Positions 37,830 through 47,598 of a stretch of DNA of 64,000 nucleotides are shown piece after piece. The stretch's first letter is position 1. Each line of letters begins with the position of its first letter. The DNA comes from Haloactinomyces albus (GTDB taxonomy: Bacteria; Actinomycetota; Actinomycetes; Mycobacteriales; Pseudonocardiaceae). A program made the translations under genes and the position numbers. Location of the stretch: contig NZ_JAVDXW010000001.1 in the NCBI RefSeq assembly GCF_031458135.1, positions 930,001 to 994,000 of the forward strand, in the 5' to 3' direction. The notes beneath the pieces are model-generated. The model was not told the origin of the DNA, did no database searches, and saw only the letters and a program-made list of their open reading frames with translations.

Positions 37830-39302
37830 TCACGTCAACGGCAACAGCACCCGGAACACCGTGCCCTCTCCGGTGGCGCTGAACAATTCGATCCGGCCGC
37901 CGTGCGCCCCCACGACAGCCGCCGCGATAGCCAGCCCCAACCCCGTACCACCGGTGGCCCTCCCACGTCCGTCGGCCACCCGATAGAAACGGTCGAAAAT
38001 CCTGCCTGCGTGCTCGGTGGCGATGCCGGGACCGTCATCACCGATCTCCACCACGGCCAACCGCGTACCGGGCACGAGGTCGGAGCCGGTGGCAGCCACC
38101 GGCTCCCTCTCCCGGACCGTGCCGTAACCGGCGCTCATCCGGATACTCGCCTCCGGCGGAGTGTGCACGAGGGCGTTGGTCAGGATGTTGTCCAGAACCT
38201 GCCGCAGGCGATTCCGGTCGGCCGGGATACGGACGGGGGGATCCGGCAACGAAACCGCAATCCGCCGCTCGGGTGCGCGGGTGCGCGCATCGTGAACCAC
38301 GTCGTCGAGCAACGGAACCAGATCGAGATCACCGAGCTCCAGCGAACGAGCCCGGTCCAGCCGTGCCAGCAGCAACAGGTCCTCGACCAGAGTGCCCATC
38401 CGTTGGGATTCCTGCTCGATCCGCGACATCAGCCGTGCCACATCCTCCGGTTCATCAGCACCGCCCTGGCGGTAGAGCTCGGCGAAACCGCGGATCGAGG
38501 TCAACGGCGTGCGCAGCTCGTGCGAGGCGTCGGCCACGAAATGCCGCAACCGCTGCTCGGACTGCTCACGTTCGTGGCGGGCCTCGGACAGACGCTCCAA
38601 CATCGTGTTCAACGCCGCCGCCAGCCGACCCGGCTCGGTCCGGGAATCATGCTCGGGGACCCGACGGTCGAAGTCGCCTCCGGCGATCGTCTCCGCCGTC
38701 TGTTCGATACGGCTCAGCGGCAGCAGCCCCATGCGCACCACCACCGCGGCCACGACCGCCAGGACGATCAGGACGGCCGTGCCGACGATCACCTCGATCA
38801 TCACCAGCCGGTTGACGGTGGCCTGGACGCCGACCAGCGACAGCGCCACTCCGATCACATCGCCCTCGGGCAGGATCTCGCAGCGCAGCCGCCACGGAGC
38901 ACCGCCTGCGGTATCGGGAACGGTGATGGCCCCGCCCTGCTCGCACAGCGCGCGCATCCTCGTCGGCGCGACCCGTGGCGCGGAGGAGTCACCGGGAACT
39001 TGACCGATCACTCCCTGCAGACGATATTCGGAATCGAAGAACAGCACGCGGAAGTCGGTCGGCAGCTCGCGCTCCCCCACACCACCGGACGGAGGTCGGG
39101 GCGGTTCGGGAGGCGGCTGCCCTTCCCGCCACGGGTGAGCCAGGCCGGCGAGTCGTTCGTCCACTTTGCCCACCAGCGAGTGGTGCAGCAGCAGGGCACT
39201 GCTTCCGCCCACAGTGACCAGTCCGAGAGTGGTCAGCAACAGCAGGGCGAGCACAAGACGTGTGCGCAGTGTCCAACTTCCGGGACGCAGTAACCGCCTC
39301 AC
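37830..39302 (-). CDS. HAMP-domain sensor histidine kinase
   Basis: Membrane sensor of 490 aa, partner of the response regulator. TM1 is at about 15-40, an extracytoplasmic domain of about 120 residues with two conserved Cys (LRCE and ALCEQ) follows, then TM2 near 170-195. HAMP covers 195-250. The dimerisation box has the phospho-His in SHELRTPLTSIRGF; N box DNILTNALVH, G1 GDDGPGI, and G2 GTGLGLAIA follow. The GTG overlaps the regulator stop as GTGA. The ligand is unknown; the neighbouring glycosyltransferases suggest the cell envelope. Confidence 0.93.
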   Translation of the reverse strand: MRRLLRPGSWTLRTRLVLALLLLTTLGLVTVGGSSALLLHHSLVGKVDERLAGLAHPWREGQPPPEPPRPPSGGVGERELPTDFRVLFFDSEYRLQGVIGQVPGDSSAPRVAPTRMRALCEQGGAITVPDTAGGAPWRLRCEILPEGDVIGVALSLVGVQATVNRLVMIEVIVGTAVLIVLAVVAAVVVRMGLLPLSRIEQTAETIAGGDFDRRVPEHDSRTEPGRLAAALNTMLERLSEARHEREQSEQRLRHFVADASHELRTPLTSIRGFAELYRQGGADEPEDVARLMSRIEQESQRMGTLVEDLLLLARLDRARSLELGDLDLVPLLDDVVHDARTRAPERRIAVSLPDPPVRIPADRNRLRQVLDNILTNALVHTPPEASIRMSAGYGTVREREPVAATGSDLVPGTRLAVVEIGDDGPGIATEHAGRIFDRFYRVADGRGRATGGTGLGLAIAAAVVGAHGGRIELFSATGEGTVFRVLLPLT

Positions 39303-40057
39303 CTCCTGTCTCCTCGGTTGTCTCCGCCCTCGTCCCCACCGACGTCCTCCGGGCGCAGCCGCAGCATGTATCCGATACCGCGGATGGTGTGGATCAACGG
39401 CGGACCCATGAAGTCGATCTTGCGTCGCAGGTAGCTGATGTAGGACTCGACAACCCGACTGTCCCCGCCGAAGTCGTAGTTCCACACCCGGTCCAGGATC
39501 TGTACCCTGCTGACCACTTTCTCGGCATTGATCAGCAAGTACCGCAGCAGTTTGAATTCCGTCGGGGACAAGCTCACCAACCTACCCGCCCGGCGTACCT
39601 CGTAAGTGTCCTCGTCCAGCTCCAGATCGTGATATCGCAGCCGCGCGTCCGGCTGCTTCCCCTGCTGCGGCCGGACCCGCCGCAGGATCGCCTGCAACCG
39701 CAGCACGACCTCGTCCAGGCTGAACGGTTTGCTGACATAGTCGTCCCCACCAGCCGTCAGCCCCTCGATCCGGTCCTCGACCGTGTCCCGGGCCGTCAGA
39801 AACAGCACCGGCACACGATTTCCCTCCGCACGAAGTCGACGTGCGACGGTGAAACCGTCCTCATCGGGCAGCATCACATCCAGCACCACGATCTCCGGCA
39901 GGAATTCCTCCGCAGCACGCAGCGCTTCAGCGCCATCGGCCACCGCATGTACCTCGAAACCACTCAGGCGCAGCGATGCCGAGAGCAATTCGAGAATGTT
40001 GGGCTCGTCGTCGACGACCAACACGCGCGCCGGTACCTGGTCCGCGGTGCCTGTCAC
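39299..40057 (-). CDS. OmpR/PhoB-type response regulator
   Basis: DNA-binding regulator of 252 aa. The receiver domain has VLVVDDEPN, the phospho-Asp in VVLDVMLPDEDG, Thr in LTARD and Lys in SKPFSLDE. A winged-helix output domain with PTEFKLLRYLLINAEKVVSR and a final VESYISYLRRKI completes it. The GTG at 40057 was chosen for a GGAGAGCAGG site upstream; a GTG at 40093 would add 12 residues. It is coupled to the sensor kinase and lies 84 bp after the GT39 gene. Confidence 0.93.
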   Translation of the reverse strand: MTGTADQVPARVLVVDDEPNILELLSASLRLSGFEVHAVADGAEALRAAEEFLPEIVVLDVMLPDEDGFTVARRLRAEGNRVPVLFLTARDTVEDRIEGLTAGGDDYVSKPFSLDEVVLRLQAILRRVRPQQGKQPDARLRYHDLELDEDTYEVRRAGRLVSLSPTEFKLLRYLLINAEKVVSRVQILDRVWNYDFGGDSRVVESYISYLRRKIDFMGPPLIHTIRGIGYMLRLRPEDVGGDEGGDNRGDRR

Positions 40058-40141
40058 TGTTGCCTGCTCTCCTGACGTTATGGACGGGTGCACGCGGTGG
40101 CGGGCCGTATCGCAACCCGGTACGGCCCGCCACCGGCAGGT

Positions 40142-42379
40142 TCATTCCCGGCAATCGTAGAGCTGAACCGAACTCCCACCGGAGTTCTCCGAACCGCCGT
40201 ACGCGGCAGGTTCGACAAGATCGCAGGACTCTCGGACCCACTGCGCACGCTCGCCGCCACGTTCCGGACCGGAGGGGACTCCCGCAGCACCGGAACCGGG
40301 GCTTGCGGAACCATCCTGACCCCCGGATCGCGCACCGCCGGGGAAACCGCCCGGCATCCCTCCGCCGGGACCTCCGCCGAGAAGGACGAACCCGAGCTGG
40401 TCCGTGTGTTGCCACCGGTTCAGCTGTGCCACGGTCGGGGCATCGTCGGCTCCGGTGAATCCACCCATGCCGACCACGGTCAGGTCCGAATGAATGATGT
40501 AGCCGGAAGCACGCATGGCTCCGCCGGTGGTGGCCAGCGGGATGGTCCGATCGCCCGCCTGCTCCGAGACATGATCCACGATGCGCTGCTGCTGCCGGGA
40601 CAGCCCAGCACCACCGTCCATCGGGCCACCTCCCGCAGGTTCGAGCGCTGCCGGATCGCGGAGTCCTTCGGTATCCCCATCGCCGCTTCGCCCGGACGCC
40701 GAGCCGGGGACGTCCGAGGCATTCGGTCCATCCGGTATCCCACCACCCGGCGTTCTCCCGCCGGGACCGCCGGTGGCAGGCCCCGCTGTCGGATTGACTC
40801 CGCCCATGCCGCCGCCGCTCGCACCGAATGCGGTTGTCGCCGACCAGGTGGCGGGCACGGCCAGGATCGCGATCAGACTCAGCACCAGCGCAGAGCGGCC
40901 CACCACACGGGGCCACCACCACCGTCCGAGGCACGACAGCAAAACAGCGAGCGCTCCGGCTCCCCCGACCAGGTAAGCGGTCCACCCGTGCCAGTCGGGA
41001 TGGCGTCGTACCAGCACGACGGCCCAGACAACGGTCACCGCCACTCCCAGCGGCAACAGCAGCCAAGCCCAGCCACACGATTGCCGATACCAGTCCCGGA
41101 ACCGGATCAGACCAGCCCCGACGAGAGCTGCCACGGCGGGCGCGAGCATGGTCGTGTAGTACGGGTGCAGTGTGCCTTCCGCGAAGCTGAACACCAGGCC
41201 GGCCAGCAGCAGCCAGCCTCCCCAGAGTACCCAGCAGGCCGCCTGCGTACGGTCCGTCGAAAAGCTGCCACGCCCTCGGCGGACGGCGGCGACCAGCATC
41301 GAGATCAGCACGAGCCCACTCAACGGCAACAACCAGCCGATCTGCCCTCCGAGCTGCTCGTTGAACAGGCGCAGCGGGCCGGGACGGCCACCGAAACCGC
41401 CGCCCCCTCCGGGGCCGCCCTGCATCCGTGCGGCCATCCCGGCGGGAAGCTCCTCCGGGAGGGCGGGAGCACCCCCACCGGGACCGCCGACGCCCTGGCC
41501 GAAGATTCTGCCGAGGCCGTTGTAGCCGATGATCAGATTCCAGGCCGTACCGTCGGTGCTACCACCGATGTAGGGTTTCGGCGACGGCCACAGCGCCGTG
41601 ACCGCCACCCACCAGAACGAGCCGACGAGCAGTGTCACCGCTGCCGCGCCGAGATCGAGCAATCGCCGTGGCCATGCGGCCCTGCTGCCGACGAGGTAGA
41701 CCAGCACGAACACCGGGACGACGATCCAGGCCTGCAGCATCTTCGTGAGGAACCCGCAGCCGAGCAGGAAGGCCGACAGCACCAGCCACCGGGTGGCCCC
41801 GCTGCGGGAGGTTCTGCTGTGGGGCGAGTCGGCGGATGCCTGCACCGCTCGTGTGAGCGCGTAGGCGGCAGCCACCATGAGCAGCACGAGCAAGGTGTCC
41901 GGGTTGTTGTCCCGATTGATGGCCACCGTGATGGGGGTCAGCGCCAGCACCAGCGCAGCCGTCAGAGCCGCGTGCTCACCCGCCCACCGGCGTACCGTGC
42001 GGTGCAGCAGCAACACCGCGGCCACACCTTCCAGCACTTGGGGAAGCAGCAGCGCGACCGGGGAGTATCCGAGGATCCACACCGCGACGACCTGCGTCCA
42101 CAGCGCCATCGGAGGCTTGTCGACGGTGATCACCCCGGCCGCGTCGAACGAACCGAACAGGAAGTTCTCGAAGCTCTGCGACATCGACTTGACCGCCGCC
42201 GAGTAGTAGGCATTGCCCCACGAGTCGCCGATGCCCCAGGCATAGAGGGTGGCGGCGAGGGCGCAGACAGCCGCCAGTGCAAGCCGGTACCGGATTCCAC
42301 CTCGGGGCCGATCCGATGCGGCGGTCTCATCGGCGTCCGTGGTACCGGTCATGTCGGGGCCGGACGCGGCCGTGATCAT
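40142..42379 (-). CDS. GT39/PMT-type polyprenyl-linked sugar transferase with Gly-rich C-terminal part
   Basis: Integral membrane GT-C glycosyltransferase of 745 aa. After about 30 cytoplasmic residues a first helix leads to an external loop with GDSWGNAYYSAAVKSM and VDKPPMALW, including the acidic residues used for catalysis in the PMT/ArnT group. About a dozen hydrophobic segments run to residue about 505. The last 230 residues are extracytoplasmic, Gly/Pro-rich at both ends with a folded-looking middle (RIVDHVSEQAGDRTI...). The ATG overlaps the previous gene as ATGA. The transferred sugar is unknown; together with the GT2/GtrA fusion it probably builds and uses a polyprenyl-phosphate sugar. 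Confidence 0.87.
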   Translation of the reverse strand: MITAASGPDMTGTTDADETAASDRPRGGIRYRLALAAVCALAATLYAWGIGDSWGNAYYSAAVKSMSQSFENFLFGSFDAAGVITVDKPPMALWTQVVAVWILGYSPVALLLPQVLEGVAAVLLLHRTVRRWAGEHAALTAALVLALTPITVAINRDNNPDTLLVLLMVAAAYALTRAVQASADSPHSRTSRSGATRWLVLSAFLLGCGFLTKMLQAWIVVPVFVLVYLVGSRAAWPRRLLDLGAAAVTLLVGSFWWVAVTALWPSPKPYIGGSTDGTAWNLIIGYNGLGRIFGQGVGGPGGGAPALPEELPAGMAARMQGGPGGGGGFGGRPGPLRLFNEQLGGQIGWLLPLSGLVLISMLVAAVRRGRGSFSTDRTQAACWVLWGGWLLLAGLVFSFAEGTLHPYYTTMLAPAVAALVGAGLIRFRDWYRQSCGWAWLLLPLGVAVTVVWAVVLVRRHPDWHGWTAYLVGGAGALAVLLSCLGRWWWPRVVGRSALVLSLIAILAVPATWSATTAFGASGGGMGGVNPTAGPATGGPGGRTPGGGIPDGPNASDVPGSASGRSGDGDTEGLRDPAALEPAGGGPMDGGAGLSRQQQRIVDHVSEQAGDRTIPLATTGGAMRASGYIIHSDLTVVGMGGFTGADDAPTVAQLNRWQHTDQLGFVLLGGGPGGGMPGGFPGGARSGGQDGSASPGSGAAGVPSGPERGGERAQWVRESCDLVEPAAYGGSENSGGSSVQLYDCRE

Positions 42380-43653
42380 TTCTTTTCCTCTCCGGCCTTG
42401 TTCCGAAAGACCCAAAGTCGCAACAGCACGAATCTGAGCGCCGTACCGACGACCGAGGACACGATCAGCACCGCAACCTCCAGCCAACGCGACGGGTCGG
42501 TAGTCATCGCCTGCAAGGCGAGCAATGCGCCCGAGGTCACCGAGTAGTAGAGGGCGAACACCAGTAGTCCCTGCAGGTGGACCCGCCCGGAGGGACCCGC
42601 CTGCCCGGTGAAGGTGTATCTGCGGTTCGCCTCGGTGTTCCACAGGGTCGTGAGCACCAGCGCCCCCATGTTCGCCACCAGTGGTGGCCACCACGTTCGC
42701 AAGATCGCGTACAGCACCGACGTGAACACCGTGGACACAGCCCCGATCACCCCGAAGGACAGCAGCTGCCAGAGCAATCCGCCCTCCCTGCTGGTGAGTA
42801 CCGCCCGGGGATGTGCGGCACGCGGTTCGGGGCGTTGCGGCAGTCCCTCCACCCGGGTGGTGCCGCGGACCTTGCCACGCGCCACTCGGACCAGACCGGC
42901 GATGTCGTCGGCCGCGGTTTTGACCACCTGTACCCGGCTGTCGACATCCTCCACCCAGTCCACCGGAACCTCGTGCACCCGGAGCTCATTGTGCTCGGCG
43001 AGCAACAGCAACTCGGTGTCGAAAAACCACGAGTCATCCCGGATGTGCGGCAGCAGTGGGCGAATCACGTCCGTGCGTACTGCCTTGAAGCCGCACTGTG
43101 CATCCGAGAACCGTGCCCCATGGCTCCATCGGATGGCCGCGTTGTAGCACCGGGAGACGAACTCGCGCCGGGCACCACGCACCGTCCTCGATCCGGGCGC
43201 AAGGCGCGAGCCGACGGCAAGGTCCGAGTGTCCGTTGACCAGGGGTGCCACCAGGGGCAGTAGCGCATTCAACCCGGTGGACAGGTCCACGTCCATGTAT
43301 ACGACCACATCGGCATCGCTGTGTTCCCACGCTGTTCGCAGTGCCAGACCCCGCCCCTTGTGTTCGAGGCTGAGCACCCGGACCCTCTCGGTCGCCCCAG
43401 CCAGCTCGTGCGCCTTCCGCAGCGTGTGGTCGGTGCTGGCGTTGTCCACGATCGTGATGGACCAGTCGAAGGGAAAGCAGTTCTGCAAATGCTCGTGCAG
43501 AACCTGCACGCAGCCCGGCAACGAGCGTTCCTCGTTGTATACCGGGATGACGAGATCGACTGTGGCCGTAGCGGGCGAAACGGGATCATGCTCGTCCGCT
43601 CCGCTCCATCGTGCCGCGTCAACCGCATGGCTCGCAGCAGCGGCTGTACCCAT
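42376..43653 (-). CDS. Bifunctional GT2 glycosyltransferase / GtrA membrane protein
   Basis: The 425-aa fusion combines a cytoplasmic GT2 domain (about 25-265; VDLVIPVYNEERSLP, DNASTD, VVYMDVDLSTG) with a C-terminal GtrA domain of four helices from about 285. GT2 enzymes of this kind make polyprenyl-phosphate sugars, and GtrA proteins help flip them. The ATG at 43653 has GAGAGGTG at a fitting distance; an ATG at 43701 would add 16 residues. It is the first gene of an overlapping series that includes the GT39 enzyme, the regulator and the sensor. The identity of the sugar is not visible. Confidence 0.88.
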   Translation of the reverse strand: MGTAAAASHAVDAARWSGADEHDPVSPATATVDLVIPVYNEERSLPGCVQVLHEHLQNCFPFDWSITIVDNASTDHTLRKAHELAGATERVRVLSLEHKGRGLALRTAWEHSDADVVVYMDVDLSTGLNALLPLVAPLVNGHSDLAVGSRLAPGSRTVRGARREFVSRCYNAAIRWSHGARFSDAQCGFKAVRTDVIRPLLPHIRDDSWFFDTELLLLAEHNELRVHEVPVDWVEDVDSRVQVVKTAADDIAGLVRVARGKVRGTTRVEGLPQRPEPRAAHPRAVLTSREGGLLWQLLSFGVIGAVSTVFTSVLYAILRTWWPPLVANMGALVLTTLWNTEANRRYTFTGQAGPSGRVHLQGLLVFALYYSVTSGALLALQAMTTDPSRWLEVAVLIVSSVVGTALRFVLLRLWVFRNKAGEEKK

Positions 43654-43880
43654 CCGGCGATCACCTCTCTTCCCATGAACCGATCCGGGTGGACCGGCCA
43701 TGTCCAGTAGGCCCGGCCACAGTGCGAACCTGCTGGACATTTTCTGGGAAGAGCCTGGGCATCAGTGCACCCGGACAGTACGAACAGAGCCTCCGACCGG
43801 CGAATTCACCCGCTCCAGCGAGCGGATCAAGGGCACGTTGCCAGGAAACTCACACACGATTGCCAGGCTGCCGACTCCAC

Positions 43881-44795
43881 TCACCAGTGCGCGTTGCGCG
43901 GGGTCGGCTGACAGCCGGGACAGGTGTAGGCGGACCGATTCATGAAGGTGTCCCGGCGGACCGTGGCGGCGCAGGTGGGACACTCCCTGCCGCTCTGCCC
44001 GTACACCGCCAGGGATCGATCGAAATATCCGGACTCACCGTTGACGTTGACGTACAACGCATCGAACGACGTCCCCCCGGCCCGCAGGGCATCGTGCATG
44101 ACGTCGATGACCGCGTCGAGCAGCCTGCGCACCACGGGCCGCGTCAGGGTCGCTGTGGGACGTGCCCAGTGCAGCCCGGCCCTCCACAATGCCTCGTCCG
44201 CATAGATGTTGCCGATCCCCGAGATCAGCGACTGATCGAGCAGTGCCCGCTTGATACCGGTGCGCCGGGCCCGCACCGCCTCGGCGATCGCCTCCCGATC
44301 GAAGGCCGGCTCCAGTGGATCCGGGGCGATATGGGCGATCGGCGCCGGGACGAGAACGTCATTCACGGACACGAGCGAGGCCAGGCTCAACCCCCCGAAC
44401 GTGCGCTGATCGACGAACCGTAGCTCGTCGCCGCCGCCGTCGAACCGCAACCGCACCCGTAGGTGCTTCTCGTCCGGTACGTGCTCGGGCTGCACCCGCA
44501 ACTGGCCGCTCATGCCCAGATGCGTCAGCAGTGCCTCACCGGCTGCCTTCGGAGAAGCCGCCACGGTGCTCGCCGCGGCTTCGGCCGCATCACCGAGTTC
44601 CAGCCACAGATACTTGCCACGGCGCCGGGCCGCCACCAGGCGGCGACCCGTCAACCGCGTCGCGAAGTCACCGGCCCCGGCGCTGTGCTTGCGTACCGCG
44701 CGCGGATGCAGTACTTCCACGTCCGCCACGGTGCGGTCCACGACGTGCGCGGCGACACCGCGACGGACGACCTCGACTTCGGGTAACTCGGGCAC
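43881..44795 (-). CDS. mutM: Formamidopyrimidine-DNA glycosylase
   Basis: Removes 8-oxoguanine and ring-opened purines and cuts the DNA backbone. Translation from GTG 44795 yields 304 aa starting [13 protein letters not shown] after Met removal, giving the catalytic Pro and Glu. Later come the lysine in [11 protein letters not shown], the H2TH helix NIYADEALW region and a C-terminal zinc finger [11 protein letters not shown] to CPGC. All active residues are present. It lies 57 bp after rnc in one minus-strand unit. Confidence 0.95.
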   Translation of the reverse strand: MPELPEVEVVRRGVAAHVVDRTVADVEVLHPRAVRKHSAGAGDFATRLTGRRLVAARRRGKYLWLELGDAAEAAASTVAASPKAAGEALLTHLGMSGQLRVQPEHVPDEKHLRVRLRFDGGGDELRFVDQRTFGGLSLASLVSVNDVLVPAPIAHIAPDPLEPAFDREAIAEAVRARRTGIKRALLDQSLISGIGNIYADEALWRAGLHWARPTATLTRPVVRRLLDAVIDVMHDALRAGGTSFDALYVNVNGESGYFDRSLAVYGQSGRECPTCAATVRRDTFMNRSAYTCPGCQPTPRNAHW

Positions 44796-44852
44796 GGGCG
44801 ACAATCCTCGATCATGCGCCGGGACCATTCCACCGGCGGGTGTCTGCGGCGA

Positions 44853-45611
44853 TCACGCCGAAGGCGGCTCGCCCGCGTTTCCGGCAACCTGCTTGACGTG
44901 CTCGGACAGCACCTTCCAGGCAGCCTCGGCGGCCTTCTGCTCCGCGTCCTTCTTCGTCCGGCCCGAACCCTGCCCCAGGGCGTCGCCACCCACCGTGACG
45001 AAGGCGCTGAACTCCTTGCGGTGATCCGGCCCCTGCTCCTCCACGCGGTATTCCGGAACACCCAGTTCGGCAGCCGCCGTCAGTTCCTGCAGGCTCGTCT
45101 TCCAGTCCAAACCGGCACCGAGCTGCGGTGCTTCGGTCAGCAACGGCTGAAACAGCCGGTGGATCACCGACCGAGCCACATCGATACCGTGCTGCAGGTA
45201 CACCGCACCCAGCACGGCCTCCAGACTGTCGGCGAGGATGCTCGCCTTGTCCCGGCCTCCGGTCAACTCCTCGCCACGCCCGAGCAGCAGGTACTCACCC
45301 AGTCCGCCCTCGCCGAGTTCTCGCGCGACACCGGCCAGCGCGTGCATGTTGACCACGCTCGCCCGCAGCTTCGCCAGCTGCCCCTCGGGCAAATCCGGGT
45401 GATCGCCGTACAGGTGATCCGTGATCACCAGTCCGAGCACGGCATCGCCCAGGAACTCCAGCCGTTCGTTCGGCTCCAGCCCACCGTTCTCGTACGCATA
45501 CGACCGGTGGGTGAGAGCAAGAGTGAGTAGCTCGGCGTCGAAATCGACGCCGAGCGCCTCAATCAGAGTGGTTCGGTCCGCGGCGCGGTTCCGGGGTTGC
45601 TTTCCCCCCAT
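44853..45611 (-). CDS. rnc: Ribonuclease III
   Basis: Double-strand-specific RNase for rRNA precursor and mRNA processing. The 252-aa product has the signature [13 protein letters not shown] at about 48-60 and the second acidic site [16 protein letters not shown] double-stranded RNA-binding domain (about 170-240) has [17 protein letters not shown] and [18 protein letters not shown]. It follows rpmF by 12 bp in the conserved DUF177-rpmF-rnc-mutM order. Confidence 0.97.
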   Translation of the reverse strand: MGGKQPRNRAADRTTLIEALGVDFDAELLTLALTHRSYAYENGGLEPNERLEFLGDAVLGLVITDHLYGDHPDLPEGQLAKLRASVVNMHALAGVARELGEGGLGEYLLLGRGEELTGGRDKASILADSLEAVLGAVYLQHGIDVARSVIHRLFQPLLTEAPQLGAGLDWKTSLQELTAAAELGVPEYRVEEQGPDHRKEFSAFVTVGGDALGQGSGRTKKDAEQKAAEAAWKVLSEHVKQVAGNAGEPPSA

Positions 45612-45623
45612 TGTGACCGTCTA

Positions 45624-45806
45624 TCAGGCGGGCTCGACGACCTGGCGGCCGTCATACTGTCCGCAGGACGGGCACACGACGTGCGGCAGCTTCGACTCAC
45701 GGCAGGCGCGGTTCGAGCACTTCACCAACGTCGGCACCGAAGCCTTCCACTGCGAGCGGCGGTGACGGGTGTTGGACCGCGACATCTTGCGCTTCGGAAC
45801 AGCCAC
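45624..45806 (-). CDS. rpmF: 50S ribosomal protein L32
   Basis: 60-aa ribosomal protein starting [20 protein letters not shown]. Four cysteines (pairs near 31/36 and 46/49 with VCPSCG) form the zinc-binding version of L32. It begins 2 bp after the end of the DUF177 gene, so translation is probably coupled. Confidence 0.97.
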   Translation of the reverse strand: MAVPKRKMSRSNTRHRRSQWKASVPTLVKCSNRACRESKLPHVVCPSCGQYDGRQVVEPA

Positions 45807-45808
45807 GA

Positions 45809-46384
45809 CTAGTTCTCCTCCTCGATCCTGCCGAACCGCTCACGCAATGCGGCCCAGCGAGGGTCCATCGTCTCATGATGATGCTGGGGGTCGAGTTCGG
45901 CCCATTTGACACCGCATCCGGCGCACAGCCCCTGACAGTCCGGCGAGCACAACGGCGCGGGCGACAGTGACGTCAGCACCGTATCCCGCACCAACGGTTC
46001 GAGGTCGATCAAGTCGTCCTCGACCCTGCTGACCTCGTCCTCATCGGTGCTGGTGTCGGTGGCGCTCTCCGGATATGCGAACAGTTCCCGGAACTCGACC
46101 TCGACCTCGTCGGAGACCGGATCCAGGCATCGTGCGCACTCGCCGGTCAGCGAGGCCCGGGCGGTCCCGGACACCAGCACGCCTTCCACCACTGCTTCCA
46201 GCAGCAGGTCGAGTTCGATCGGCTCGCCTTCCGGAACCCGGACCATGTCAAGTCCGAAACCGGCAGGAGCCGGTGGGCGGCGTGTGTATCTGCGACTGGC
46301 ACCCGCTCGGCGACCGAAGTCCCTGGTATCGATCACCCAGGGGCCGGTTCGAGCAGCACGCTCACCATCGTGGTTCTGAGACAT
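45809..46384 (-). CDS. DUF177 (YceD-like) protein
   Basis: A 191-aa protein with the YceD family pattern. A conserved central part includes [20 protein letters not shown] and the C-terminal metal-binding-like [13 protein letters not shown]. The family is linked to 23S rRNA/ribosome accumulation and always sits next to rpmF, as here. The start at 46384 gives MSQNHDGER; the longer frame upstream runs into a repeat region and is unlikely. Confidence 0.92.
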   Translation of the reverse strand: MSQNHDGERAARTGPWVIDTRDFGRRAGASRRYTRRPPAPAGFGLDMVRVPEGEPIELDLLLEAVVEGVLVSGTARASLTGECARCLDPVSDEVEVEFRELFAYPESATDTSTDEDEVSRVEDDLIDLEPLVRDTVLTSLSPAPLCSPDCQGLCAGCGVKWAELDPQHHHETMDPRWAALRERFGRIEEEN

Positions 46385-46617
46385 CACAGGTTTCGGGTAG
46401 GCACGTCGGATCCCGACCGAGAGCCGGGACAGTATGGGCACAGCCGACCCCGCACGCCCGCGTAAATCATCCGGAAAGCCGCTCCCGGGAACCATTCTCG
46501 GGGAACCATTCGCAGGGAACCGTCCTCGGGAAGCCGTTCCGGCGCGGATCGCTCCAGGCCAGCCCTTCCAGGCTACGCGACGAGGTCGACGAAAAGGAAA
46601 TCACCCCGGTGCCATCC
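46385..46617. other. Intergenic interval with a 14-bp tandem repeat
   Basis: About 230 bp ahead of the DUF177-rpmF-rnc-mutM unit. It contains the tandem repeat at 46471-46540 and otherwise nothing coding. The promoter of the unit should lie here. Confidence 0.5.
46471..46540. repeat. 14-bp tandem repeat, five units
   Basis: Five adjacent units start at 46471, 46485, 46499, 46513 and 46527. The consensus is near C-C/G-GGGAACCATTC; the second and third are nearly identical and the outer units diverge. It is non-coding. Confidence 0.75.
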
Positions 46618-47361
46618 TCAGTGCTCACGGCCGGAGGAGCCGTTGCCGGACGGTTGCCAATCCTCGTAGTCGAACGGTGCCCCCATCGGGCTACGCAACT
46701 GCTGTCTGCCCTTACCCACCGTCCGCAGCGTACGTCCGAGCAGATCCTCGAAGTCGGCCAGCCGGGAGTCGACGTACGCGTCACACTCGCTACGCAGCCG
46801 CTCCGCGTCCTCATTCGCCTCGTCGACGATCCGTTTGGACTCCGTGTGCGCCTCCTGCACGACCTCGGCCTCGGCGACGAGTCGGGCCTGTTCCGACTTC
46901 CCCTCGTAGATCGACTGTTCGTAGGCGGCGCGACCCGCCTGCACCATCCGGTCGGCCTCCGACTGGGCACGGCTGACATAGTCCTCGTACTCCCGGCGAC
47001 CGTTGGTGATGGTCTGCTCGGCCTCCGCCTGCGCCTCGGAGACGATTCGCTCCGCGCGTTCCCGCGCGTCGGAGAGGAGCTGCTCGGCTTCGGCCCTTGC
47101 CTCGGAGGATGTCTTGTCCGCCTCGGAGCGCGCGTCCGTGAGGTTCTTGTCCGCCTGCGTCTGGGCCTTGGACACGACCTCGTCCCGGTGATCGAGCACA
47201 TCCTGAGCGTCGTCGAGCTCCGACGGAATGGCATCCCGCACGTCATCGAGCAGTTCCAGAACATCACCACGAGGCACCACGCACCCCGAGGTCATGGGCA
47301 CACTCCGCGCTTCCTCGACGATCGTCACGAGCTCGTCGAGCGCCTCGAACACCCGGTACAC
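46618..47361 (-). CDS. DivIVA-like coiled-coil protein (Rv2927c-type)
   Basis: The 247-aa product starts VYRVFEALDELVTIVEEAR from GTG at 47361, preceded by GGGAG six bases upstream. A polar N-terminus leads into a nearly continuous charged coiled coil (about 50-215) of repeating Ala-Glu-Ala-Asp/Arg heptads, then a short tail with RTLRTVGKGRQQL. It resembles mycobacterial Rv2927c, a DivIVA-family homologue, by start, length and neighbours. A role in polar growth or cell-envelope organisation is inference from that family. Confidence 0.85.
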   Translation of the reverse strand: MYRVFEALDELVTIVEEARSVPMTSGCVVPRGDVLELLDDVRDAIPSELDDAQDVLDHRDEVVSKAQTQADKNLTDARSEADKTSSEARAEAEQLLSDARERAERIVSEAQAEAEQTITNGRREYEDYVSRAQSEADRMVQAGRAAYEQSIYEGKSEQARLVAEAEVVQEAHTESKRIVDEANEDAERLRSECDAYVDSRLADFEDLLGRTLRTVGKGRQQLRSPMGAPFDYEDWQPSGNGSSGREH

Positions 47362-47598
47362 GTCGATCTCCCTGCCGTCTTCTCCACCCTGAGGGGCAGA
47401 CCTCCCCGGCTTTCCGGGGCGGCCTCTCCGAGGCACAAGCGTCTCAGAACACACCGCGCCGGCGGTGATCACCCCGTTACCCGGCCACTGTGATCCAGTT
47501 TGCCCGTACCGAACGGCACCGTGCGGAATATCGCCGTCACCCGCGTGTCCGAGCAGCCGCTCGAGCGTCTTCCCGAGTCGCCGAACCCGGGAGATTCC

